The notes below the pieces were generated by a model that had not been told where the DNA came from, made no database searches, and saw nothing but the letters and a program-made list of their open reading frames with translations. Source: Nostoc sp. GT001 (GTDB lineage Bacteria; Cyanobacteriota; Cyanobacteriia; Cyanobacteriales; Nostocaceae). From it: DNA of 14,356 bases. Of the stretch, positions 1-6,580 are shown in pieces; the stretch's first letter is position 1; the number at the start of each line of letters is the position of its first letter. Made by a program: the position numbers and the translations under genes. Location of the stretch: assembly GCF_030382115.1 (NCBI RefSeq), contig NZ_JAUDRJ010000003.1, forward strand, positions 1,401,477 to 1,415,832. Reading direction: 5' to 3'.

Positions 1-620
1 AGCCTTGTCAATACTCGTGTCACCGTTTCCCGCGCCAGTCCGCTCAAGCTACTCAATTCCCGATGAGGTAAATTGGGGATTTCGGTTCCGGTTTGTCCTT
101 TTTTTCCCTGTCCTTCTGCCAAAAATAACAACGTATCTGCTACCCTTGACTGGCTATCAGATTCCCGCAACCGCAATCGGCGATTTACTTGCCGCAAACG
201 TCGTGCCATGAGTTGCGCCAATCGAACTCCCGCCAAGGGTTCTATCTGAAGTAACTTGACAAAATCCTGAGCAGGCATACTACCAATTACCGTTGGGGCC
301 AAGGTAATCACATCGGTGGATCGAGGTGCTTCATCTAGCGCCGCCATTTCACCAAACAATTCACCTTTGCCAATAATATTCAGCGTTACCTCTTTTCCTT
401 CCAGATTGTAGGTGCGAATTTTTACCCATCCGTCCATAATAAAATACACAGAACCACCCCAGTCATTTTCCAGTAAAATCACCTGATTGGCTGGGTGAGT
501 GCGGGTAACAAGATGGGTGAGGGCTGTTTCCACAGCAGTTTCTGGCAACCCTTGAAAAAAGGGAGCGGAGGCGATCATCCAGGAATTAGCCTGTGCTTGC
601 AAGCTATATCGATCTTCCAT
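1..620 (-). CDS. Crp/Fnr-family transcriptional regulator (3' end truncated by window)
   Basis: DNA-binding regulator with an N-terminal cyclic-nucleotide-binding domain and a C-terminal winged helix-turn-helix. The minus strand from ATG at 620-618 gives 206 residues without a stop and runs off the left edge, probably lacking only about 25 residues. The beta-roll is clear (residues about 18-125), with the phosphate-binding cassette at 86-107 (GELFGEMAALDEAPRSTDV). E91 and R100-S101 can be aligned by eye with the cAMP contacts of E. coli CRP. A dimerisation helix follows (about 126-155), then the recognition region 186-206 (HRELSSLSGLARETVTRVL). An in-frame TGA lies six codons upstream of the ATG, so this start is the only ATG option; no good Shine-Dalgarno is visible. 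It resembles the cyanobacterial cAMP receptor SYCRP1 type from memory, but ligand and targets are inference. It is divergent from the large Hsp70-like gene. Confidence 0.88.
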   Translation of the reverse strand, partial: MEDRYSLQAQANSWMIASAPFFQGLPETAVETALTHLVTRTHPANQVILLENDWGGSVYFIMDGWVKIRTYNLEGKEVTLNIIGKGELFGEMAALDEAPRSTDVITLAPTVIGSMPAQDFVKLLQIEPLAGVRLAQLMARRLRQVNRRLRLRESDSQSRVADTLLFLAEGQGKKGQTGTEIPNLPHRELSSLSGLARETVTRVLTR

Positions 621-1253
621 TACGACATCTTTAATTCAAGCTGCTATGTACACATAAAAAACAGGAGCGCCATTTGTAGCCTAAGCTATCATTGCACAGC
701 TCCCTTTCAAAGAAAAAACTAAACTATGCTACACAAGAAAGCGACAAGAAGTTTTTCTAAATAATCTTTACCTATAAGTTTAAACGGGGTAAAAGTTTTG
801 CAAAAAGTAGTTTATAGCCTGCGGTTGTATTGCTTAGGGGCTAGCTGTACTGCAAACTTGATTAGTTATGAATATAGGCAAACAACATTAATGATACTAA
901 AGGGAGTAAATTATTGCTCAGGTATTTTAGCGATTTTAAAAAATAGGCGACCAATGACCTGCAAAATTACGCTTTTCGAGCAAAGGCTGTCTGAAGAGGA
1001 CAAGGAGAGGGGGAGACAAGGGGATGGGGGAGGCAAAGAGAAACTTTTTTCCTTGTTTTCTTCGATGATTGAAGATTGCCACGACTCCCAGTAATCCATA
1101 ACATAATGACAGTCACAAGTCCAAGCAGCGGCTCTTGCCACTCAAAACTTCTTCTATGGTGACACTACACGTACCAAAATCCCCATAGGGTTACGGTGAT
1201 TGTAAAGTAATTGTTCACATGAGTTTACATAGATTTATATATAAGGTAGAAAA
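621..1253. other. Divergent intergenic region (633 bp)
   Basis: Spacer between the divergent Crp-type gene and the Hsp70-like gene; promoters for both should lie here. I see no convincing protein gene: the short reading frames lack ribosome sites and familiar sequence. Visible structure includes a purine-rich tandem repeat near 999-1031 and a small nested inverted repeat (GGAGC 664-668 / GCTCC 699-703 around TAGC 677-680 / GCTA 685-688) in the leader of the regulator gene. A weak sigma70-like pair, TTGTTC (1211-1216) and TTATAT (1235-1240) with an 18-bp spacer, could drive the downstream gene, but the match is poor. No NtcA-type GTA-N8-TAC site was found in this spacer. Confidence 0.6.
999..1031. 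repeat. Purine-rich tandem repeat, two copies of about 16 bp
   Basis: GACAAGGAGAGGGGGA (999-1014) is followed directly by GACAAGGGGATGGGGGA (1015-1031). The strand is almost pure G and A through 1040. Such G-rich short repeats are common between cyanobacterial genes. No function is evident. Confidence 0.65.
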
Positions 1254-4200
1254 GTGACTTTTAGTACAGATGAAATTCAAAAGCTGATCGCAGACATTGA
1301 CAACTTACTTGCCAGCGGTGGCAAGCGCCTGTCTAGATTTCTGTCTGGTCAGGCGCAAGAGCCTAAAGAAGTTTTAGAGCGAATTCGCGACTTCTTGGTG
1401 AGGTTACAAGAAAAAGAAGCATTAGAGAGCAGCATCCCAAATCAGTCTTCTGAAGATCCGCGATCGCCTTTGTTAACAAAATTTATTGATCGTAGTAACA
1501 ACCAGTATCCACTACCGCAGCCCGAACTCAGTCAGGAAGCGAGTACTGTTGGCGCAGGACAATTAAATAATGAATTTTCGAGATTGATTCAGCCGTTGCG
1601 ATCGGAATTAGAATTGCTTTTGCAAGAACGAGCCAGTCTCATACAAGAAATTCGGCAACTAGAACAAAAGCGATTGCAAAACTACTCCTTAGCGCAGCAG
1701 TTGACAAACCAGGAACAAATGATTACCGAGTTTTTACAGGTACTCATGAGTCGCCTTGTGCCGACTTTAACACCACTGATTGGACAGACCAGAGAAAATT
1801 CCGCCAGTTCTTCAGGAGGAACTAATTACGCAACCTCTGCTAATCAATCTTTATTAGAATCCTCTGACGATGTGGAGCGCTTAACCCAGCTAGCTAGGGA
1901 GTTGGATCAACGCCTATTATCACTAGATGGAACGGTGAATGTAGTCTTTGAAGCACTACAGCGTAACATTAATACTTATTACGAATCTCTGTCCCAAGCA
2001 CTGGCAAGAATGCATAGCAAGGGAATGCAGGGCGAACAGCTGATGGCCAGCTTTGTCAACAATTTAACCCAGCATTTGCAACAAGAATCACCTAGTTCGC
2101 AGTCATTTTTCCTGGGAGAGGAATCTGAGACACTACCATCATTGACTGAACCAGCCGAGATTGCTGCTAGAGTTGCACCCCAATCCTTGGAGCTTATCCA
2201 GCCAGAAACTTTATCTCCACTCACAATTGAGCAACAGGAAACTAACCTCACGGAGGATCTAGATGCAGTGCTGTTGCAGCTTGGTGTAGACTCATCTGAA
2301 TATTCTCAAACCCCGACCGAATTACCGGAAGATATTTCTGCGGCAATTGGTGATGAAGTAGACCAACTTTACGCCAGTTTGTTTGATGCTGGTGATGTTA
2401 ATCATCCCAGCCTCGATGTTCCCACAAATGAATTATCTGCTTCCACAGCCTCTCCATCTCCGTTGAATATCGCCCAGACCCCGCCTGTCTCTCCAACCGT
2501 GGATTCTGCGATTTTGACAACGGATACGGGTCTTTCAGCCCAAGAGACTTTAGGCGAAACCAAAGATTCATCAGAGCCACAGGAAGAACTATTTTTTGAA
2601 GAAGATAATGACCTAAATTCACCTCTTAGCTTCTCTACTCCACAAATAGACAGTTTGCCACAAATCGGCACTCAACCAGATAGCGTTGATACAATTAATA
2701 CCCTAACTGACTTATTGCCTGATGCCGATAGTGAACTGCAATTGCTGGAAGTCTCATCTTCTGTAGATAATGCCATAACTACAGCAAATGACCTATTGCC
2801 TGATACCGATAGTGAACTGCAACTGTTGGAAGTGTCATCTTTTGTGGATGATGCCATAACCACAGCACCAGTGACTCCAGAAGTAGCAGATATTGCGTTG
2901 GCAGAGCCTAGCGAAGATATCGCCACATCGGAAGTATTAATTAACAGCGATCGCTCCGAACTGTCTTCAGATAACTACATTGCTGCTTCACCCCAAGAAA
3001 ACTTACTTTCTATTGAGTTAAACCAGTCTCCAACCGTACCAGATATTTCTTTAGATGAAGAACAGTTGCAGCAATTAGATCGGGATTTGGCTAATTTCGA
3101 TCGGCAGCTAAATTCTGAGTCGCAGCCAGATCGCAACTTGGATGTTTTCTCGGAACTACTTGATAGCATTCAAGACACAATCCCCACAACTCCCCTTGAA
3201 AATCCCCAAATAGCAGAGAATACATCAGCTGCTTTCTCCAGTTTGGCAGTTCCCCAGGTAGAAACTGAAAAAAAAAAGGAAGTCACAACTCCTACTCCAG
3301 AAAGTTCTCTACCTCCAATTGCCAACTCCATAAATAATCCAGAAGTTTCGCCCAATATTCTAGAATCAGTCTGGTATTTAGGAATTGATTTAGGTACAAC
3401 AGGAATTTCCGCCGCATTATTAAATCGCTCGACTTTTGTTGTACATCCTATCTACTGGTCAGCAGAAAATCCGCCGGGAACAAGCTCCTTTCAGCAATCG
3501 TTTCGTTTACCAACAGAGGTTTATCTGCCTATTGCCTCTGTACCTCACGGTGAAAACGAAACTATCGAAGCACATGAGCAGACAGCACCTGCGGCTGTTG
3601 CCCAAGATAAAGCACCCGATCGCTCGGCTACCACTTCTACAACACCAAAATCGACAGCAGATCCGACGAAAAATAATCTCTACTCGGCGCAGTTGAAGCC
3701 TTACTTACAAGTAGCCATTCCCTACAAGAGCGAACGACAGAAATGGGAACCTGTTTTGCAATTAAACGAATTTTCGGCAGGGCCTTTGATTTGGGTTGTG
3801 CGATCGCTCTCTAAGTTACTATTAACCCTCAAATCCGAAAAAACAAGTACCACCCCTAGTTTAATGGCTGCCGCTGTTGGGATTGGCGAACAAGATTTTC
3901 CGCAGATTATCAATAATATTGCTGGTGTAATTTGTACCTGTCCATCTAGCTGGTCGGAACAATACCGCTTTAACGTGCGGGAAGCTTTACTCACTAGCAA
4001 ACTTATTCAACATCCGCAGCAAGTCTTTTTTGTCGAAGAAGCGATCGCTAGTCTACTCCCGGAACTCGATGCTATTAATGGTGAGCAAGTAAAACTAAGC
4101 GATGCTCAAGGTTCTCATCCAGCAAAAACTAGCGAACATCCCATTGTTGGCAACACCCTTGTGATTAACATTGGGACAACTGCCACAGAAATGTTGCTGG

Positions 4201-5309
4201 TAAATCTACCAGAAACCTTGCAGCAGTTGACATATAGTGATTTCATGCTCCATAGTTTTGCTTATGCTGGCAAAGGAATTGAACAAGATATAATTTGCCA
4301 GCTGCTATTGCCACCGAAATCTCGGCAATCACGCCTAGAAACACCAAGCGATAGCAAAACTTCCACGAGTAATCCTTGGCAATGGCAACCGTCAATTCCC
4401 GGTTTAGACCAAATGCGTTGGCAGACTTTAGGGTTGGAAGAATTAGAACTACCTAGAGTCGGAGAACCAGATATCACCGCTCGAATTCGCCTCCAACAGC
4501 GTCTAGAAAGTTCTCTGCTAGGACAGGCGGTATTAGATGCGGCGTTAGCCCTAAAGCTGATTTTGCAACACCAAGACTCTTTTACCCTAGAATTAGCCGA
4601 TCAGCGGTGGGTTTTGCAGCGACGAGACTTAGAAAGCCAAGTATTTATCCCCTTTGTGCGCCGCCTGAACCGAGAACTCAACAAGTTATTGGTAGCTCGT
4701 GGCATCCCCACAGAAGCCATTAATCAAGCTATCCTGACTGGTGGAGTGGCTTGTGTCGGGACGGTGAACCGCTGGTTACGGCAAAAACTTCCCAGCACTA
4801 AGATTATTCAAGATTTATATCTCGGCGAAAACGGCGCTCCCAATTGCAGTCGGGTTGCTTATGGTTTGGCGATGCTGCCTCTGCATCCCCAGATTTTAGA
4901 TATACCCAGGCAACAATACACTGATTATTTCTTGTTTACAGAATTGTTGCGACTGCTACCAGAGCGTCCCTTATCTTTCGGTGAAGTTATCCAGTTATTT
5001 GAGGGTCGTGGGATCAATACTCGCATTTGTCAGCAAAGGCTGCTGGCTTTTTTGGAAGGTGAACTGCCTTCCGGTTTGATACCTTCAGTCACAGAATCAA
5101 CCTGGCTTACCCAGAGTTCGCAAGAAAATCCTGACTATCAGGCGATCGCCACAGCACCACTTTTTGAAAAACAAGGGAGTCTCACTTATCGTCCCAATTC
5201 TCAACAATTGTTATCTTTGCGTCGTTATCTAGATGCAATTAAGGCTAGTAATCAGCAATCACTAGAGGAACCATATACGGTGAATTTTGCCTTAGAGGTT
5301 GATCGTTGA
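1254..5309 (+). CDS. Giant Hsp70-like (actin-fold ATPase) protein with coiled coil and acidic linker
   Basis: A 1351-residue protein starting at GTG 1254, with AAGG at 1243-1246 as a modest ribosome site; no earlier in-frame start was recognised. The N terminus is helical: about 107-170 looks like a coiled coil and 207-265 is a second helical stretch. Residues about 280-700 are acidic and Ser/Thr/Pro/Gln-rich, probably disordered, and contain a 27-residue tandem duplication (486-539). The Hsp70-type domain begins near 706: phosphate-1 loop G710-IDLGTT-G717, degenerate phosphate-2 loop V970-INIGTTATE-979 (canonical DLGGGT is altered), and adenosine motif LTGGVACVG (1161-1169). A low-complexity insert (about 755-800) sits inside this domain. 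No DnaK substrate-binding domain or signal peptide is apparent; the last 130 residues are unassigned. The function is unknown to me; it may be a scaffold or non-canonical chaperone ATPase. The gene is monocistronic in appearance and is followed by repeat elements. Confidence 0.9.
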   Translation: MTFSTDEIQKLIADIDNLLASGGKRLSRFLSGQAQEPKEVLERIRDFLVRLQEKEALESSIPNQSSEDPRSPLLTKFIDRSNNQYPLPQPELSQEASTVGAGQLNNEFSRLIQPLRSELELLLQERASLIQEIRQLEQKRLQNYSLAQQLTNQEQMITEFLQVLMSRLVPTLTPLIGQTRENSASSSGGTNYATSANQSLLESSDDVERLTQLARELDQRLLSLDGTVNVVFEALQRNINTYYESLSQALARMHSKGMQGEQLMASFVNNLTQHLQQESPSSQSFFLGEESETLPSLTEPAEIAARVAPQSLELIQPETLSPLTIEQQETNLTEDLDAVLLQLGVDSSEYSQTPTELPEDISAAIGDEVDQLYASLFDAGDVNHPSLDVPTNELSASTASPSPLNIAQTPPVSPTVDSAILTTDTGLSAQETLGETKDSSEPQEELFFEEDNDLNSPLSFSTPQIDSLPQIGTQPDSVDTINTLTDLLPDADSELQLLEVSSSVDNAITTANDLLPDTDSELQLLEVSSFVDDAITTAPVTPEVADIALAEPSEDIATSEVLINSDRSELSSDNYIAASPQENLLSIELNQSPTVPDISLDEEQLQQLDRDLANFDRQLNSESQPDRNLDVFSELLDSIQDTIPTTPLENPQIAENTSAAFSSLAVPQVETEKKKEVTTPTPESSLPPIANSINNPEVSPNILESVWYLGIDLGTTGISAALLNRSTFVVHPIYWSAENPPGTSSFQQSFRLPTEVYLPIASVPHGENETIEAHEQTAPAAVAQDKAPDRSATTSTTPKSTADPTKNNLYSAQLKPYLQVAIPYKSERQKWEPVLQLNEFSAGPLIWVVRSLSKLLLTLKSEKTSTTPSLMAAAVGIGEQDFPQIINNIAGVICTCPSSWSEQYRFNVREALLTSKLIQHPQQVFFVEEAIASLLPELDAINGEQVKLSDAQGSHPAKTSEHPIVGNTLVINIGTTATEMLLVNLPETLQQLTYSDFMLHSFAYAGKGIEQDIICQLLLPPKSRQSRLETPSDSKTSTSNPWQWQPSIPGLDQMRWQTLGLEELELPRVGEPDITARIRLQQRLESSLLGQAVLDAALALKLILQHQDSFTLELADQRWVLQRRDLESQVFIPFVRRLNRELNKLLVARGIPTEAINQAILTGGVACVGTVNRWLRQKLPSTKIIQDLYLGENGAPNCSRVAYGLAMLPLHPQILDIPRQQYTDYFLFTELLRLLPERPLSFGEVIQLFEGRGINTRICQQRLLAFLEGELPSGLIPSVTESTWLTQSSQENPDYQAIATAPLFEKQGSLTYRPNSQQLLSLRRYLDAIKASNQQSLEEPYTVNFALEVDR
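2709..2870 (+). repeat. 81-bp in-frame tandem duplication inside the Hsp70-like gene
   Basis: Units 2709-2789 and 2790-2870 encode two 27-residue copies beginning DLLPDADSELQLLEV and DLLPDTDSELQLLEV. By eye 69 of 81 bases and 23 of 27 residues agree, and most base differences are silent, which suggests an older duplication kept under protein-level constraint. Confidence 0.9.
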
Positions 5310-5310
5310 G

Positions 5311-5423
5311 ACTAGTACCGCAAGGCGGAATTAAAAATTAAAAATTAAAAATTAAAAATGAATCCAGCATAAGGGTTTTGTTGATTTAGAATGATTGGTT
5401 TATTTCCGCCGTGTTGTACTAGT
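5311..5423. repeat. 113-bp MITE-like inverted-repeat element
   Basis: The ends ACTAGTACcgcaaGGCGGAA (5311-5330) and its near reverse complement at 5404-5423 (TTCCGCCgtgttGTACTAGT) agree at 17 of 20 positions. Inside are four ATTAAAA heptamers and about 45 bp of non-coding sequence. It begins one base after the stop codon of the Hsp70-like gene. The form suits a non-autonomous mobile or dispersed repeat; no transposase is present, and no clear target duplication was seen. Confidence 0.65.
5330..5357. repeat. Heptanucleotide tandem repeat, (ATTAAAA)x4
   Basis: Four exact, contiguous copies of ATTAAAA plus a partial fifth. Short tandemly repeated heptamers of this kind are a known trait of heterocystous cyanobacteria. 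It lies inside the 113-bp inverted-repeat element. Confidence 0.9.
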
Positions 5424-5510
5424 AGATTGCGCTAGAAATAAGAATACTACTCAAAATTCCAAATGCTCATGATCATAAGCATTTGGAATTTTGCGAATTA
5501 CTACTAGTAC
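5416..5510. repeat. 95-bp inverted-repeat element overlapping the previous one
   Basis: A perfect 10-bp terminal inverted repeat, GTACTAGTAG (5416-5425) and CTACTAGTAC (5501-5510), bounds a segment holding a 42-bp palindrome. Its left end shares 8 bp with the right end of the 113-bp element, so the two are joined through a common ACTAGT-type end. The three ACTAGTA copies (5311, 5418, 5503) delimit the array. Confidence 0.6.
5452..5493. terminator. 42-bp near-perfect palindrome, possible bidirectional terminator
   Basis: Arms pair from 5452 with 5493 to the centre at 5472/5473, with a single mismatch (5468/5477). The outer 16 bp (5452-5467 with 5478-5493) are perfect, ending in AAAATT/AATTTT. 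As RNA it would fold into a long hairpin, with a short U run in the right arm. It could terminate the Hsp70-like transcript, about 140 bp after its stop codon, or be a recombination or protein-binding palindrome. Confidence 0.5.
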
Positions 5511-5627
5511 TTCAGCACAGTAATTTTTGGGATATGTACGATAGTAGTATCTTTTTATTAGTTTTTATTAAGTGGATAAAATACCGTAAATTTACAATCT
5601 ATCACTTGAATTGAAAGATTCTGTAAA

Positions 5628-5646
5628 TTTTTGGTTTTTGGTTTTT
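5628..5646. repeat. Heptamer repeat TTTTTGG, 2.7 copies
   Basis: TTTTTGG at 5628-5634 and 5635-5641 is followed by TTTTT (5642-5646). It directly precedes the candidate -35 box of the sugar transferase promoter. Confidence 0.75.
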
Positions 5647-5671
5647 ACATCGGCTAAAATTTGTGTATATT
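5644..5671 (+). promoter_or_regulatory. Candidate sigma70-type promoter for the sugar transferase gene
   Basis: TTTACA (5644-5649) and TATATT (5666-5671) are separated by 16 bp; each matches five of six consensus bases. It would give a leader of about 90 nt before the GTG at 5770. This is pattern matching only, in AT-rich DNA where chance matches are frequent. Confidence 0.35.
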
Positions 5672-5769
5672 AACACTCGGTAGTAACGACAACAGTAGTA
5701 AAAATCGCCCAACAATCATGTCTACACTACTAATGTAAAAATTCCTGTTATAAAACTAAGTTAGCCCTT

Positions 5770-6423
5770 GTGAATAATCTTTATCTTTATTCAGTTAATT
5801 GTTTGCAACAGCCTTCACACCCGTCAACTTTAAGCGTGAGAAAACGATTAATTGACATTGTTGGAGCAATTGTGGGGCTGATTGTTACATTTATGATAGC
5901 AATTCCCGTAGCAATTGCTACTTTTATTCATGAACCAAGTCCAATATTTTATTCCCAAATTCGCTGTGGTTTAAACGGAAAAACTTTCCGCATCTGGAAA
6001 TTCCGCTCCATGATAGTCGATGCTGATAAACTCAAGCATTTGGTTGAGAACCAAGCCAAAGGTCACATTTTTAAATCTGTTGACGATCCTCGCATTACTC
6101 CTGTTGGTAAATTTTTGCGGCGTACTAGCTTGGATGAATTCCCTCAATTTTGGAATGTTTTATTAGGGGACATGAGTTTAGTTGGTACTCGTCCACCTAC
6201 TCCTGATGAAGTCAGTAATTACGATCCACACCACTGGGATAGATTGCGAGTCAAACCAGGCATTACCGGAGAATGGCAAGCTAATGGGCGTTCCAGTATT
6301 ACAGACTTTGAAACCATTGTGAAAATGGATATGGATTATCAACGTAAGTGGTCTATAACTTATGACCTGAGTCTGATTATTAAAACTATCTGGGTGGTAT
6401 TTAAAAAGACTGGTGCTTATTAG
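5770..6423 (+). CDS. Membrane sugar-phosphate transferase (polyprenyl-phosphate PGT family)
   Basis: Transfers a sugar 1-phosphate from a nucleotide sugar to the lipid carrier undecaprenyl phosphate, the first step of a polysaccharide repeat unit, at the inner face of the plasma membrane. The protein has 217 residues, the size of the short ExoY/PglC-like class without the multi-spanning N-terminal part of WcaJ/WbaP. A re-entrant or membrane helix spans about 28-52 (after KRLIDI), followed by KTFRIWKFRSM (71-81), the catalytic Asp-Glu pair D122-E123 in RRTSLDEFPQFWNV, GTRPP (139-143), KPGITGEWQ (162-170) and the typical GAY C terminus. GTG at 5770 is the first usable start after the in-frame stop at 5731; the ribosome site is poor, and GTG 5835 before RKRLID is an alternative. 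It stands alone on the plus strand, so its pathway is unclear. The substrate sugar cannot be read from sequence. Confidence 0.92.
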   Translation: MNNLYLYSVNCLQQPSHPSTLSVRKRLIDIVGAIVGLIVTFMIAIPVAIATFIHEPSPIFYSQIRCGLNGKTFRIWKFRSMIVDADKLKHLVENQAKGHIFKSVDDPRITPVGKFLRRTSLDEFPQFWNVLLGDMSLVGTRPPTPDEVSNYDPHHWDRLRVKPGITGEWQANGRSSITDFETIVKMDMDYQRKWSITYDLSLIIKTIWVVFKKTGAY

Positions 6424-6462
6424 ACCTCTTGCGCGAATGCAAAACTAGCCCTCATCCCCCAA

Positions 6463-6490
6463 CCCCTTCTCCCAATTTTGTGAGAAGGGG
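6463..6490 (+). terminator. Hairpin downstream of the sugar transferase
   Basis: CCCCTTCTC (6463-6471) pairs perfectly with GAGAAGGGG (6482-6490) across a 10-nt loop, 40 nt after the stop codon. It is stable, but no U-tract follows, so termination is inferred from position. Confidence 0.45.
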
Positions 6491-6499
6491 AGACAATTT

Positions 6500-6535
6500 C
6501 AAAATCCCTCTCCCAAGCTTGGGAGAGGGATTTTG
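6500..6535. terminator. Perfect 36-bp palindrome, likely bidirectional terminator
   Basis: Every base from 6500 pairs with its partner up to 6535 around a central AAGCTT, with CAAAATCCCTCTCCC as the left arm. The A4/T4 at the stem ends supply a short U run in both directions. It sits between convergent genes ending at 6423 and 6581, which suits a shared terminator. Confidence 0.6.
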
Positions 6536-6580
6536 GGTGAAAGCTCATTGATTCATGCAAGAAGTCTATTGAATTGGGTC

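Larger units (their letters stand above)
6421..6568. repeat. 148-bp inverted-repeat element between convergent genes
   Basis: The 18-bp ends, 6421-6438 (TAGACCTCTTGCGCGAAT) and the reverse complement of 6551-6568 (TAGACTTCTTGCATGAAT), match at 15 positions. Two GC-rich hairpins lie inside. The left end contains the stop codon TAG of the sugar transferase, and the right end stops 12 bp short of the permease stop codon. The arrangement and the CCCTCATCCCCCAACCCCTT motif are like dispersed intergenic repeats of Nostoc-type genomes, as I recall them. Confidence 0.65.

Noticed and set aside
495..1141. Short reading frames at 495-722 (+), 798-1094 (+) and 911-1141 (-) in and next to the first intergenic region
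   Set aside because: No ribosome sites, no recognisable motifs, and the 798 frame starts with TTG and runs through a purine repeat. The first is partly antisense to the Crp-type gene.
1979..4477. Antisense and alternate frames of 60-90 codons inside the Hsp70-like gene
   Set aside because: They are Ser/Cys-rich mirror translations of the Ser/Thr/Glu-rich coding strand, with no motifs or start signals.
5330..5357. CRISPR-like repetition of ATTAAAA
   Set aside because: Contiguous 7-bp units without spacers; a simple heptamer tandem repeat.
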